From contig NZ_LWLE01000001.1 in NCBI RefSeq assembly GCF_001905125.1, positions 1,234,112 to 1,298,111 of the forward strand: 64,000 bases of DNA, in the 5' to 3' direction. Below the pieces are notes generated by a model, which ran no database searches, had not been told where the DNA came from, and was given only the letters and a program-made list of their open reading frames with translations. The position numbers and the translations under genes were made by a program. Source of the DNA: Streptomyces sp. TSRI0281 (lineage in GTDB: Bacteria > Actinomycetota > Actinomycetes > Streptomycetales > Streptomycetaceae). Below, one piece after another: positions 31,442 through 40,247 of the stretch. Positions within the stretch are counted from its first letter, which is position 1. Every line of letters starts with the position of its first letter.

Positions 31442-31669
31442 GTGCCCAAGACTCAGCTGAACGTTCGAGTGGACGAGGCCACCGCCGAGGCCGCGCGGCA
31501 GCGCGCGCTGCAGAGGGGGATGAGCGTGAACCGCTACATAGAAGAGCTCGTCAAACAGGACGCGGGCGAAGTGGGACACACCTTCGTCGAAGCGGCGGCC
31601 GACTTCATGAAGCAGTACGAATCGGTGTTCGCCGATGAGTTCGGCCCGGAGCGCGAAGGCACCCGTTGA
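31442..31669 (+). CDS. ribbon-helix-helix antitoxin-like protein
   Basis: A 75-residue protein, MPKTQLNVRVDEATAEAARQ..., with the RHH beta strand (QLNVRV) and two helices (EATAEAARQRALQRG and SVNRYIEELVKQDAG), then an acidic C-terminal tail (FMKQYESVFADEFGPERE) of the type that wraps a toxin. GTG start at 31442 directly behind a -10 box. Its stop overlaps the TTG start of the next gene by 4 bp. It probably binds the palindrome in its own promoter. Confidence 0.88.
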   Translation: MPKTQLNVRVDEATAEAARQRALQRGMSVNRYIEELVKQDAGEVGHTFVEAAADFMKQYESVFADEFGPEREGTR

Positions 31670-32037
31670 ACCTACGGATCGACCTCTCCTGGCTGCTCAT
31701 GGTCGCCGAGCACAAGACGCCCGGTGATCCGCAGGTCGTCGACTGGGGCGCGCTCGTCGCCGCGGTGAGCCGCCACGAGGCGGAGATCTTCGGCAGCCCC
31801 GTCTACAGCGACCCGCATTCCCGTGCCGCAGCCCTGCTGCAACTGCTGCTCCACGTTCCCGCGCTCGAACGCTCCAACGCCATGTTCGCCTCGGCCGTGG
31901 CGTACGGCTACCTCGTCGCCTCCGGGCTGAAGGTGATCACCTCGCCCGAGCAGGTGAGGGATCTGGCCCGGCTGGTCAAGGAGGGCAAGGCCGACGTGCG
32001 GGCCATCGCGGACGAGCTCCGGCAGTGGAGCGTGTGA
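31666..32037 (+). CDS. Fic/Doc-like toxin component with degenerate active motif
   Basis: A 123-residue helical protein that I recognise from proteins annotated as Fic-family toxin components in Streptomyces. The segment H63-VPALERSNAMFASAVAYGYLVASG occupies the place of the Fic motif H-x-F-x-[D/E]-G-N-[K/G]-R, but the Phe, Gly and Arg are missing and spacing is off by one, so classic AMP/phosphate transfer is doubtful. The TTG start at 31666 overlaps the RHH gene stop (TTGA), giving tight coupling. It could be an inactive relative, a different toxin on the same scaffold, or a co-repressor. Confidence 0.78.
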   Translation: MNLRIDLSWLLMVAEHKTPGDPQVVDWGALVAAVSRHEAEIFGSPVYSDPHSRAAALLQLLLHVPALERSNAMFASAVAYGYLVASGLKVITSPEQVRDLARLVKEGKADVRAIADELRQWSV

Positions 32038-32150
32038 GGGTCCTCCCGCCCGGCCGGTGTCGGCCGCCGCACGACCGTCCGGTCGACGTGAGACCGGACA
32101 GCCGCCTTGCGCGAGCGGTCGGCCACCCGCCCCGGAGCAGGACGTGACGG

Positions 32151-32846
32151 TCAGTCCGTCGCGACCGGGCCGTCCACCGTGAAGGGCCGACGGGCCACGC
32201 CCAGGACGCAGGGGGAGGAGGGGACCTGCACGCCCTTCTCCGGAATCCGCAGCCTGCGGTACGTCCCCATCTCGAAGCCCGCGGCCTCGATCGCCGCGAG
32301 GGTGTCGCGCGCGGTGTGACAGCCCCCGAAGAGCAACGGCCAGACGGTCCGGTCCGCGGCACGCTGTGCCGCGGCCAGGGCCCGGCCCGGGGCCAGCCCG
32401 TGTTCGAAGAAGCGCAGTTCACCGCCCGGCCGCAGGACGCGCTTGAGCTCGGCGAGCGCCCGGGGCAGGTCCCGTACCGTGCACAGGACCAGTGAGGCCA
32501 CGGCCACGTCGAACGCCTCGCTCTTGACCGGCAGTGCCTCCGCCGCGCCGGGCACCACATCCACCGGCACCTCGGACCGCAGTGCGGCACGGGCCGCCAG
32601 CTGCCGCAGGGTGCGCTCCGGTTCGATCGCCACCACCTCGGAGACGGCGCCCGGGTAGTGCGCGAAGTTCAGCCCGTTGCCCGCGCCGATCTCGATCACC
32701 CGGCCGGACACCCCGGCCAGCAGCTCCCGGCGGTACGCGGCGATGCCGCCCCGCTGATCGGCGCTCACGCTCATCCGGGCATAGAACCGGGCGAAGACCG
32801 GGTGGTGCACGGCGTCCCGGGGGATCTTCGTACTGCGCAGATGCAT
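32151..32846 (-). CDS. class I SAM-dependent methyltransferase
   Basis: A 231-residue Rossmann methyltransferase of the UbiE/Methyltransf_11 type. Motif I is VIEIGAGNGLNFAHYP, the acidic residue after strand 2 is in VAIEPERTLRQ, and motif IV/post-I is FDVAVASLVLCTVRDLPRALAELKRVLRPGGELRFFEHG. The substrate is unknown; members of this group often methylate small lipophilic acceptors. It lies 60 bp downstream of bioD on the same strand but shows no link to biotin. Confidence 0.93.
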   Translation of the reverse strand: MHLRSTKIPRDAVHHPVFARFYARMSVSADQRGGIAAYRRELLAGVSGRVIEIGAGNGLNFAHYPGAVSEVVAIEPERTLRQLAARAALRSEVPVDVVPGAAEALPVKSEAFDVAVASLVLCTVRDLPRALAELKRVLRPGGELRFFEHGLAPGRALAAAQRAADRTVWPLLFGGCHTARDTLAAIEAAGFEMGTYRRLRIPEKGVQVPSSPCVLGVARRPFTVDGPVATD

Positions 32847-32906
32847 GACGGGCCTCCGTGGCGGGAAAGCAGCGGCTGCCTTCGATTCTCCCCCGTACCG
32901 GCCCGC

Positions 32907-33605
32907 TCAGCCCCTCGTCGTCCACGTACGGACCCCGCCGAGCTCCGGAGCCAGCCAACTGGCCGCCCGCGCTCTGAAGTCGGCGGGCGTCAGCGCCGCC
33001 GCCCCGGCCGGGACGGCGCCCAGCAGCGGTGCGCCGGCCGCCACCGGCAGGTCGTCCACGTTGCACCGTGCGGCCAGATCCGGCTCGGCCGGCATGCTGC
33101 CCACCACTACACCGAGGCACGTCAGGCCCCGGGCCCGCAGGGCCTCCGCGGTCAGCGCGGTGACATTGAGCGTGCCGAGACCCGCCTGCGCCACCACCAG
33201 CACCGGCGCCGCCAGCAGCCGGGCCGCGTCCGCGAGCGTGGCGCCCTCGTCGTCGAACCGCACGAGCAGCCCGCCCGCGCCCTCCACCAGCACCAGATCG
33301 TGCTCGGTGGCCAGCTTCCCGGCCGCCTCGGCGACCTCGTACGGGCGCACCGGCGCGAGACCCGCCCGTCGCGCCGCTGTCGCGGGGGCCAACGGCTCGG
33401 GGAAGCGTGCCAGTTCGACCGCTGTCACATGGCCGCCCGCCAGGCGCACCACCTCGGCGGCGTCCCCCGGCTCCCCGGGCCGGAGACCGGTCTGGGCGGG
33501 CTTGAGCACCGCGACCCGGCGGCCCCGGGCGGCTGCGGCCACGGCGGCGGTCACCACCGTCTTGCCGATCTCGGTACCCGTACCGGACACCACCAGAATC
33601 GTCAT
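32907..33605 (-). CDS. bioD: dethiobiotin synthetase
   Basis: A 232-residue P-loop enzyme carboxylating 7,8-diaminopelargonate to dethiobiotin with ATP. It shows [26 protein letters not shown] (P-loop G-T-x-x-G-K-T), [20 protein letters not shown] and LGVVVGSMP. It is last gene of bioB-bioA-bioD: its ATG is 1 bp after the bioA stop. Confidence 0.96.
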   Translation of the reverse strand: MTILVVSGTGTEIGKTVVTAAVAAAARGRRVAVLKPAQTGLRPGEPGDAAEVVRLAGGHVTAVELARFPEPLAPATAARRAGLAPVRPYEVAEAAGKLATEHDLVLVEGAGGLLVRFDDEGATLADAARLLAAPVLVVAQAGLGTLNVTALTAEALRARGLTCLGVVVGSMPAEPDLAARCNVDDLPVAAGAPLLGAVPAGAAALTPADFRARAASWLAPELGGVRTWTTRG

Positions 33606-33606
33606 C

Positions 33607-34959
33607 TCAGCCCTCCTCGGCCGCCGCGCACACGGCCCGGCAGATCAGCGCCACATCGTCATCACCGGTCACATAGGGCGGCATCGTGTACACGAGATCG
33701 CGGAACGGCCGGAGCCAGACACCCGTGCGTACGGCCGCCCGGGTCGCGGCCTCCATGTCCACCTCGTGATCGAGCTGTACGACACCGATGGCACCCAGCA
33801 CCCGTACATCGACGACACCGGGCAGACCGGCCGCGGCGGCCAGGCCGTGCCGCAGCCCGGCGCCGATCCGCTCGACCTCCCGCTCCCAGTCCTGGCCGAC
33901 CAGCAGATCCACGGACGCGCACGCCACCGCGGCGGCCAGCGGATTGCCCATGAACGTCGGGCCGTGGGCCAGCACCGGTACCTCGCCGCGGGAGATGCCC
34001 TCCGCCACCCGGGAGCTGCACAGCGTCGCCGCCATGGTCAGATAGCCGCCGGTCAGGGCCTTGCCGACACACATGACATCGGGGGAGATCCCGGCGTGCT
34101 CGGCGGCGAACAGCTTTCCGGTGCGGCCGAAGCCGCTCGCGATCTCGTCGAACACCAGCAGGACGTCGTTCTCGTCGCACGCCTCGCGCAGAACCCGCAG
34201 ATACGCGGGCGAGTGGAACCGCATCCCGCCCGCACCCTGCACCACGGGCTCCACGATGACCGCGGCGAGTTCATCCGCGTGGAACGCGATCAGTTCCCGC
34301 AGGTGGCGTATGTAGCCGGGGTCCGGCTCCGCGTCGAAACCGTCCGGTGGCGCGTCGGCGAACACCTGCCGGGGGAGCGCCCCCGACCACAGCTCGTGCA
34401 TCCCGCCCTCGGGATCGCACACGGACATCGGCTGCCAGGTGTCCCCGTGGTAGCCGCCGCGCCAGGTCAGCAGCCGGTGCTTGGCCGGCCGACCCGCCGA
34501 ACGCCAGTACTGGAGGCACATCTTCACCGCGACCTCGACGGAGACGGAGCCCGAATCGGCGAGAAAGACGTGCCGCAGCGGCTCCGGGGTGATCTCCACC
34601 AGCCGTGTCGCCAGGCGCACGGCGGGTTCATGGGTGAGCCCGCCGAACATCACATGGCTCATCCGGTCCAGCTGACCGCGCGCCGCGTCGTTGAGCACCG
34701 GGTGGTTGTAGCCGTGCACCGCCGACCACCAGGACGACATGCCGTCCACCAACTCGCTCTGCCCGTATGCGGGTTCGGCGAGCCGGAGCCGTACCCCGGA
34801 CGCGGACTCCACGACCAGCGGTTCCTGCCGGCCCGGCATCGGACCGTACGGGTGCCAGACGTGCGCCCGGTCCAGGGCGCGCAGTTCGGCGGGGGCGAGC
34901 GCGGGCGTGCGCGGCAGCGAGGGCGCCACGGACGACTCGGGGGCGTAGGTCTCAGGCAT
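33607..34959 (-). CDS. bioA: adenosylmethionine-8-amino-7-oxononanoate aminotransferase
   Basis: A 450-residue class III aminotransferase using SAM as amino donor to make 7,8-diaminopelargonate. Markers are [11 protein letters not shown] near the N-terminus, [35 protein letters not shown] (PLP aspartate) and the Schiff-base lysine in [18 protein letters not shown]. The start [17 protein letters not shown] at 34959 overlaps the bioB stop by 8 bp, so coupling is strong; the open frame upstream is the antisense-free tail of bioB in another frame. Confidence 0.96.
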   Translation of the reverse strand: MPETYAPESSVAPSLPRTPALAPAELRALDRAHVWHPYGPMPGRQEPLVVESASGVRLRLAEPAYGQSELVDGMSSWWSAVHGYNHPVLNDAARGQLDRMSHVMFGGLTHEPAVRLATRLVEITPEPLRHVFLADSGSVSVEVAVKMCLQYWRSAGRPAKHRLLTWRGGYHGDTWQPMSVCDPEGGMHELWSGALPRQVFADAPPDGFDAEPDPGYIRHLRELIAFHADELAAVIVEPVVQGAGGMRFHSPAYLRVLREACDENDVLLVFDEIASGFGRTGKLFAAEHAGISPDVMCVGKALTGGYLTMAATLCSSRVAEGISRGEVPVLAHGPTFMGNPLAAAVACASVDLLVGQDWEREVERIGAGLRHGLAAAAGLPGVVDVRVLGAIGVVQLDHEVDMEAATRAAVRTGVWLRPFRDLVYTMPPYVTGDDDVALICRAVCAAAEEG

Positions 34960-36121
34960 TGGGCGCGAGATCCGTACCGGCGCCCCGGCGGCGGACCGCC
35001 ACCAGATCCGTGCGCGCCGCCGGGACCTCGGCGGAGACGGGCACCTCGCCCTCAGCGGCCGTGTCACCGCAGGGTGCGCAGCCGCCCTCGTGCGAACCGC
35101 AGCCGCCGGCGGACGGCACCCGGTGCTCGGGCAGCGTCGTGGTTCCCGCGCCCTCCACCTCGAAACCGGCATCGGCGATCATGTCCAGGTCCGTCTGGCC
35201 CGCCTGGCCCTCGCTGGTCAGATAGTCGCCCAGGAAGATCGAGTTCACCAGGTTCAGGGCGAGCGGCTGCATCGAGCGCAGATGCACCTCGCGCCCGCCC
35301 GCGAGCCGGACCTCGACATCGGGGCAGACGAAGCGGACCATGGCCAGAATGCGCAGGCAGCGCTGTGGGGTGAGGTTCCACTCCTTCGCGAGCGGGGTTC
35401 CCTCGAACGGGATCAGGAAGTTCACCGGAACGGAGTCCGGGTCCAGCTCCCGCAGCGAGAAGACCACGTCCACCAGGTCCGCATCGCTCTCACCCATACC
35501 GGCGATCAGCCCGGAACAGGCCGAGAGCCCAGCGGCCTGCGCCTGCTGGACGGTCTCCACCCGGTCCGCGTAGGTGTGCGTGGTCGTGATGTCCCCGTAC
35601 GTCCCCTCGGACGTATTGAGGTTGTGGTTGTACGCGTCCGCGCCCGCCGACCGCAGCCGGTCGGCCTGCCCGTCGGAGAGCAGACCGAGACAGGCGCAGA
35701 CCTCGACGCCCTCGTTCTGCTCCTTGATCGCTTCGATCGTCTGCGACACCCGGTCGACATCGCGGTCCGTCGGCCCGCGTCCGCTCGCCACCAGACAGAC
35801 CCGCTTCGCCCCGCCGGCCACCCCGGCGGCCGCGGCCCTGGACGCCTCATCGGGCTTGAGCCACGTGTACTTGAGGATCTCCGCCTTCGACCCCAGCCGC
35901 TGCGAGCAGTAGGAGCAGTCCTCGGGGCAGAGCCCGGACTTGAGGTTGACCAGATAGTTGAGCTTCACGCGCCGCCCGAACCACTGGCGGCGCACCTTCC
36001 CTGCGGCGGCCACCACATCGAGCAGTTCGTCGTCGGAGGTCGCCAGCACGGCGAGCGCTTCTTCGCGGGTCGGCAGTTCGCGCCGCAGCCCCTTGTCCAC
36101 CAGCGTGTTCAGCAGGTCCAT
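34952..36121 (-). CDS. bioB: biotin synthase with Cys-rich C-terminal tail
   Basis: A 389-residue radical-SAM enzyme inserting sulfur into dethiobiotin. The radical-SAM cluster is C65-PED-C69-SY-C72 (CX3CX2C); [13 protein letters not shown] and [14 protein letters not shown] are further family blocks, with [12 protein letters not shown]. It is about 45 residues longer than the E. coli enzyme: after residue 338 comes a tail with [13 protein letters not shown] (Cys 341, 348, 351) and a Val/Ala-rich end. The tail may hold a metal or sulfur source, by inference. First gene of bioBAD, divergent from bioF with a 143-bp gap. Confidence 0.95.
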   Translation of the reverse strand: MDLLNTLVDKGLRRELPTREEALAVLATSDDELLDVVAAAGKVRRQWFGRRVKLNYLVNLKSGLCPEDCSYCSQRLGSKAEILKYTWLKPDEASRAAAAGVAGGAKRVCLVASGRGPTDRDVDRVSQTIEAIKEQNEGVEVCACLGLLSDGQADRLRSAGADAYNHNLNTSEGTYGDITTTHTYADRVETVQQAQAAGLSACSGLIAGMGESDADLVDVVFSLRELDPDSVPVNFLIPFEGTPLAKEWNLTPQRCLRILAMVRFVCPDVEVRLAGGREVHLRSMQPLALNLVNSIFLGDYLTSEGQAGQTDLDMIADAGFEVEGAGTTTLPEHRVPSAGGCGSHEGGCAPCGDTAAEGEVPVSAEVPAARTDLVAVRRRGAGTDLAPNA

Positions 36122-36190
36122 GGCGTCGATCCTGGCCTACGGCGGGGTCTCCAGCCAAGGAGGAACCAGACAGGAGAGCCGGGTGAGCGT

Positions 36191-36234
36191 GTGTGTATTG
36201 CCACACCCTGACCTGCTGCGCACCCGGCTAGGGT
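36191..36234 (+). promoter_or_regulatory. bioF promoter and adjacent inverted repeat
   Basis: TAGGGT (36229-36234) with a weak -35 CCTGAC (36207-36212). Just upstream is GTGTG-N6-CACAC (36191-36206), a candidate operator between bioB and bioF. It does not match the biotin-repressor sites I know. Confidence 0.35.
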
Positions 36235-36264
36235 CTGTGAGCTGCCTACAAAAGGGACCGTCTC

Positions 36265-37431
36265 ATGTCCTTCGCCCCGTTCGACTGGATCAACGACGAG
36301 GCCCGCCGCCGGGCCGCCGCCGGACTCGTCCGCACGCTCCGCCCGCGGCCCGCCGAACCGGACGTCCTCGACCTCGCGAGCAATGACTATCTCGGCCTCA
36401 CCCGGCACCCCGAGGTCACCGCCGCCGCCGCCGGAGCGGCGCACCGCTGGGGCGCGGGTGCCACCGGATCGCGGCTGGTCACCGGATCCACCGCGCTGCA
36501 TGCCGAACTCGAACGCGAACTGGCCGATTTCTGCGGCTTCGAAGCGGCCCTGGTGCTCTCCTCCGGATACGCGGCCAACCTCGCGGCCCTCACGGCGCTG
36601 TCCGCCCGTGGCTCGCTGATCGTCTCCGACGCGGGCAACCACGCCTCGATCGTGGACGGTTGCCGCCTCTCCCGGGCGGAGACCGCCATCGTTCCGCACG
36701 CGGACCCCGAGGCGGTGCGCAGGGCGCTGCACACGCACGGCGGACGGGCGCTCGCCGTGACCGACTCCGTCTTCTCGGTCGACGGCGACGCCGCCCCGCT
36801 GTCCGCGCTCGCCGACGCCTGCCGGGCCGGGGGCGCCGCGCTGGTCGTCGACGACGCGCACGGTCTGGGGGTGCTCGGGGACGGCGGACGCGGTGCGGTC
36901 GCCGCCGCCGGGCTCGCGGGCGGCGAGGACATCGTCGCCACGCTCACCCTCTCCAAGTCGCTGGGCAGCCAGGGCGGAGCGGTGCTCGGTCCGGCCCGGG
37001 TCATCGACCACCTGGTCAACACGGCGCGTACGTTCATCTTCGACACCGGACTCGCTCCGGCGGCGGCGGGCGGAGCCCTCGGCGCGCTGGGACTGCTGGG
37101 CCGGGAACCGGAACGCGCGGACCGGGCCCGAGCGGTCGCCGCCGCCCTGTACGAACGGCTGACCGACGCGGGGCTGACCGCTGTGCGACCCGACGCCGCG
37201 GTGGTCTCCGTGCGCGCGCCCTCCGCGGACGCGGCGGTGCGCTGGGCGGCCGACTGCCGCGCGGCCGGGGTGCTGGTGGGATGTTTCCGCCCGCCGTCGG
37301 TGCCGGACGGCATCTCCCGTCTTCGGCTGACCGCGCGGGCCGACCTCACCCAGGAGCAGATCACGACCGCGGTGGACACGGTCGTACGCACCGCTCCCCG
37401 GGCGGAGGCCGTCCCGGTCCCGGTCAGCTGA
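36265..37431 (+). CDS. bioF: 8-amino-7-oxononanoate synthase
   Basis: A 388-residue alpha-oxoamine synthase condensing pimeloyl thioester with alanine. It has LDLASNDYLGLTRHPEV, GAGATGSRLVTGSTALHAELE, the PLP region LVVDDAHGLGVLG and the lysine in TLTLSKSLGSQGG. AGGGA lies 7 bases before the ATG at 36265. With bioBAD on the opposite strand, the local set makes biotin from pimeloyl thioester. Its 3' end overlaps the convergent DUF397 gene by 8 bp. Confidence 0.96.
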   Translation: MSFAPFDWINDEARRRAAAGLVRTLRPRPAEPDVLDLASNDYLGLTRHPEVTAAAAGAAHRWGAGATGSRLVTGSTALHAELERELADFCGFEAALVLSSGYAANLAALTALSARGSLIVSDAGNHASIVDGCRLSRAETAIVPHADPEAVRRALHTHGGRALAVTDSVFSVDGDAAPLSALADACRAGGAALVVDDAHGLGVLGDGGRGAVAAAGLAGGEDIVATLTLSKSLGSQGGAVLGPARVIDHLVNTARTFIFDTGLAPAAAGGALGALGLLGREPERADRARAVAAALYERLTDAGLTAVRPDAAVVSVRAPSADAAVRWAADCRAAGVLVGCFRPPSVPDGISRLRLTARADLTQEQITTAVDTVVRTAPRAEAVPVPVS

Positions 37432-37630
37432 CCGGGCGGTCGCCCAGTCCTGTCACGAACGACGTCCAGGCCGGCGCGGAGAAGCGCAGCGCCGGCCGGT
37501 CCACGTCCTTGGAGTCCCTCACGGCCAGGTGCTCACCGTCGAGCGGCGCGGTCTCCACGCAGTTGTTCATTCCGGTACTGCGGCTGCTGCGGCGCCACCG
37601 TAACGCGGGCTGTGCAAGGCGGTCGGACAT
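37424..37630 (-). CDS. DUF397 domain protein
   Basis: A 68-residue DUF397 protein with the hallmark WRRSSRSTGMNNCVETAP, AVRDSKDVDRPALRFSAPAWTSFVTGL. Start MSDRLAQPALRW at 37630. These small proteins accompany XRE-DUF5753 regulators in the many whiJ/abaA-like loci of Streptomyces and probably antagonise or modify them. It lies 64 bp downstream of the XRE gene on the same strand. Confidence 0.93.
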   Translation of the reverse strand: MSDRLAQPALRWRRSSRSTGMNNCVETAPLDGEHLAVRDSKDVDRPALRFSAPAWTSFVTGLGDRPVS

Positions 37631-37694
37631 GAAGCACCCCTCGGGCAGTCGGAAGGTCCAAGGGGGAGTCCGGCGGGTCCGGCCCGATCTCCCC

Positions 37695-38552
37695 CTAGTC
37701 GCCGCGGTTGACCGCGGCGATGAGGTCCAACGAACGCTCCGGCGACAGCGCGTGAGTCTGCAAGGTGCGGAAGGCCGAGCTGTACGCCTCAAGGTCTTCT
37801 TTCCGCTCCAGGTAGAGGCTACTCGTCAAATGGTCAAGAACGACCACATCCAGATCAGAAATGTTCGGAAAGGAGAAAATAACGAAAGGGCCGGTGAGCC
37901 CGACGTAGCCGCCGACCTTGAACGGCAGTAACTGGAGTTGTACGTGCGGTAATTGGGCCACACGCGTCAGATGGGACAGCTGGTCCTTCATCACCTCGGG
38001 GCCGCCCACCTCGCGCCGCAGTACCGCCTCGTCGAGCACCGCGGTGAAGTGCAGCGGCGGCTTCTCCCACAGAACCCGCTGACGGGTCAGCCGCACCTCC
38101 ACCAGCGAATCCAGCTGTCCCGCAGGCAGTCCGTCCAGCGACGCCCGGGTCACGGCACGGGCGTACTCGGCGGTCTGGAGCAGTCCGGGCACCACCGACG
38201 TCTCCAGCGTCCGCGCGGTCCTCGCCTGGGACTCCAGGCTGATGAAGTCGCGGTACTGGGGCGGGATCAGGCCCCGGTACGCGTGCCACCACCCCGTGCC
38301 GCCGCCACCCGCCGAACCGGCGAGCACTTCGAGGAGAGCGCGCAGCTGTGTGTCGCGTACGCCGTAGGCGTCCAGCAGCCGGGTCACATCGGCGGGACTC
38401 ACCCCGCTCGCTCCGGTCTCGATACGGCTCACCTTCGACTGGTGCCAGCCGAGCAGCCGCGCCGCGTCCCGGCTGGTCAGCCCGGACGAGTGGCGCAGAC
38501 CGCGCAACTCCTCGCCCAGCTTGCGTCGGCGTACCACGGGGCCGTGCTGCAT
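37695..38552 (-). CDS. XRE-family regulator with DUF5753 domain (WhiJ-like)
   Basis: A 285-residue protein. The N-terminal helix-turn-helix (about 8-65, LGEELRGLRHSSGLTSRDAARLLGWHQSKVSRIETG) is followed by the DUF5753 region (about 95-280, FISLESQARTARTLETSVVPGLLQTAEYARAV ... SLYLERKEDLEAYSSAF). This is the WhiJ-type architecture linked to development and antibiotic control in Streptomyces. With the DUF397 gene downstream and the HATPase gene upstream it completes the usual trio. Confidence 0.95.
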   Translation of the reverse strand: MQHGPVVRRRKLGEELRGLRHSSGLTSRDAARLLGWHQSKVSRIETGASGVSPADVTRLLDAYGVRDTQLRALLEVLAGSAGGGGTGWWHAYRGLIPPQYRDFISLESQARTARTLETSVVPGLLQTAEYARAVTRASLDGLPAGQLDSLVEVRLTRQRVLWEKPPLHFTAVLDEAVLRREVGGPEVMKDQLSHLTRVAQLPHVQLQLLPFKVGGYVGLTGPFVIFSFPNISDLDVVVLDHLTSSLYLERKEDLEAYSSAFRTLQTHALSPERSLDLIAAVNRGD

Positions 38553-38670
38553 GCCGGCCTCCTTCCGCTCGTACAGGGAGAGCCGGCCCGCACCGGGGTC
38601 CGGCCCGCAAAGAGGTCAGTGTGCCGCGTGTTCGAGCCCCACCGGAGCAGAGTTCACCGCTTCGAGCGAC

Positions 38671-38686
38671 AGATATATGCATATCT
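38671..38686. promoter_or_regulatory. AT-rich palindrome in whiJ-like intergenic region
   Basis: AGATAT-ATGC-ATATCT, a perfect inverted repeat with 6-base arms, in the 237-bp gap between the XRE regulator and the HATPase gene. Its A/T content stands out sharply from the surroundings, so it is a good candidate binding site for the XRE protein. Confidence 0.5.
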
Positions 38687-38789
38687 TGGTCGATCGTCGT
38701 TACAGAGGGCAGCATCAGTGGCAATCTGGCGCGAAGCACAATCCTGGCCGATCGCGGGTCGGCCGGGGCGGGAAAGGGACGGCGTCGCC

Positions 38790-39221
38790 ATGGCAGACCA
38801 TCAGGAAGCAACCGTCACTCTGCCGAGCGATCCGGTATCGGTCTCCTCGGCCCGCAGGTACGTCGCCCGGACGCTGGCCGAGTGGGGCATGTCCGACGAC
38901 ACCGAGATCGCCGACGCCATCCGGCTGATCGTCTCGGAGCTCGCCACCAACGCCGTGCAGCACACGTTCGGGCAGTCGCCCACCTTCACGGTGGATCTCC
39001 GGCTGGACCGTGAGGAGGAACTGCACCTGGGGGTGACGGACAGTCACCCCCGCTGGCCCCAACGGCTGCCGGCCGCCGTGCAGCAGGACAACGGACGCGG
39101 CATGGTCATCATCCGGGCACTGGCCAAGGAGTTCGGAGGACGGCTCACCGTCACTCCCACCGCGGAGGGCGGCAAGACCGTCTGGATCGCCCTGCCCTGG
39201 ACGGTCCCGGTCCAGGGCTGA
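38790..39221 (+). CDS. ATP-binding protein (HATPase_c, anti-sigma-kinase-like)
   Basis: A 143-residue GHKL ATPase domain protein: N box LIVSELATNAVQHT, G1 LGVTDSHPRWPQRL and G2 DNGRGMVIIRALAKEFGG. It resembles SpoIIAB/RsbW kinases, which bind sigma factors, and belongs to the whiJ-like trio with the XRE and DUF397 genes. The start MADHQEATVTLPSDPVSV at 38790 is chosen by family fit; a GGAAAGGGA run lies about 11 bases upstream. Confidence 0.9.
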   Translation: MADHQEATVTLPSDPVSVSSARRYVARTLAEWGMSDDTEIADAIRLIVSELATNAVQHTFGQSPTFTVDLRLDREEELHLGVTDSHPRWPQRLPAAVQQDNGRGMVIIRALAKEFGGRLTVTPTAEGGKTVWIALPWTVPVQG

Positions 39222-39248
39222 CCGCGGTCCTGTCAACAACGCTCGTGG

Positions 39249-40175
39249 TCAATGCACCTGGCGCGTCGCGGCACCACGGCCGAAACCGCTGCGCATCAGG
39301 GCCATCAGCGTCGACGCCGCGGCGCTCGCCCGGTCGCCCCGGTGCGCGACGGAGATCGTCCGCCGGAAGGCCGCGGGCTCCAGCCGTCGCACCGACAGCG
39401 GGGTCGGGGACATCGCGGCGACCATCTCCGGCACCACGGCCACCCCTAGCCCCGCGCTGACCAACGCGCACACCAGGGCGTAGCCGGGCGACTCGCACAC
39501 CACCGCAGGGGTGGCCCCGGCCTCCGCCAGGGCTCGCTCCACCCCGCGCCGGGGCGGATGCGTGGGCGCGCTGCTGATCAGCGGCCGACCCGCCAGCTCG
39601 GCCACGGGCAGCCGGCCCGTGCCCTCGGACAGCATGTGGCCGACCGCGGTGATCAGGACCAGTTCCTCGACCAGCAGAGGTTCGATGGTGACGCCCGCCG
39701 GAGGCGGATCGGCGGCCGCCGGTTCGTACGTGTGGGTCAGGGCGAGATCGACCTCCCCGGCGGCCACCGCGGTGACCGTGCCCGGCGGCTCGTAGTCGGT
39801 CACCGCCAGCTCGACATCGGGATGGGCGCGCCGGAACGCGCTCAGGACCGGCGGCAGCAGATGAATTCCGGCCGTGGTGAAGGTGCCGACCCGCAGCCGC
39901 CCCCCGGAGAGCCCAGCGAGCTGGGCGAGCTCGTGCCGCGCCTGGTCCAGCTCGTCCAGGACCCGTCTGGCCCGGCCCGCGAGCAGCTCACCGGCGGCCG
40001 TGAGCCTGGCGCCGCGGTGGTGGCGTACCAGGAGTGCCGCACCGGCCTCGCGCTCCAGCTTGGCCAGCTGCTGGGAGAGGGCGGGCGCGGTGTAGCCCAG
40101 CCGGGCCGCGGCCCGAGTGATCGATCCGGCCTCGGCGACCGCCACCAGCGCCGCGAGCCGTGTCGGGTCGTACAT
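39249..40175 (-). CDS. LysR-family transcriptional regulator
   Basis: A 308-residue LysR regulator: winged helix (about 1-60, RLAALVAVAEAGSITRAAARLGYTAPALSQQLAKLE) and periplasmic-binding-like effector domain (about 90-295, GRLRVGTFTTAGIHLLPPVLSAFRRAHPDVELAV). It is divergent from a LysE-type exporter at 40248 with a 72-bp gap, the ArgP/LysG-LysE layout, so it probably controls export of an amino acid in response to it. Confidence 0.95.
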   Translation of the reverse strand: MYDPTRLAALVAVAEAGSITRAAARLGYTAPALSQQLAKLEREAGAALLVRHHRGARLTAAGELLAGRARRVLDELDQARHELAQLAGLSGGRLRVGTFTTAGIHLLPPVLSAFRRAHPDVELAVTDYEPPGTVTAVAAGEVDLALTHTYEPAAADPPPAGVTIEPLLVEELVLITAVGHMLSEGTGRLPVAELAGRPLISSAPTHPPRRGVERALAEAGATPAVVCESPGYALVCALVSAGLGVAVVPEMVAAMSPTPLSVRRLEPAAFRRTISVAHRGDRASAAASTLMALMRSGFGRGAATRQVH

Positions 40176-40247
40176 TAAGCGTTCCTTTTGGCAGACCCAG
40201 AAGATTGCAAGTACACGCTAAAGGCTACTTCAGGCCAGGCTGTACGC
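40176..40247. promoter_or_regulatory. LysR/LysE divergent control region
   Basis: AT-richer 72-bp gap with the near-inverted pair TTAAGCGT (from 40177) and ACGCTAAA (about 40214-40221). Position and partial symmetry suit LysR binding, but no exact T-N11-A site could be fixed. Confidence 0.3.

Noticed and set aside
36122..36264. BioQ or BirA operator between bioB and bioF
   Set aside because: No sequence resembling the biotin-repressor sites I know was found; only an unrelated GTGTG/CACAC repeat.
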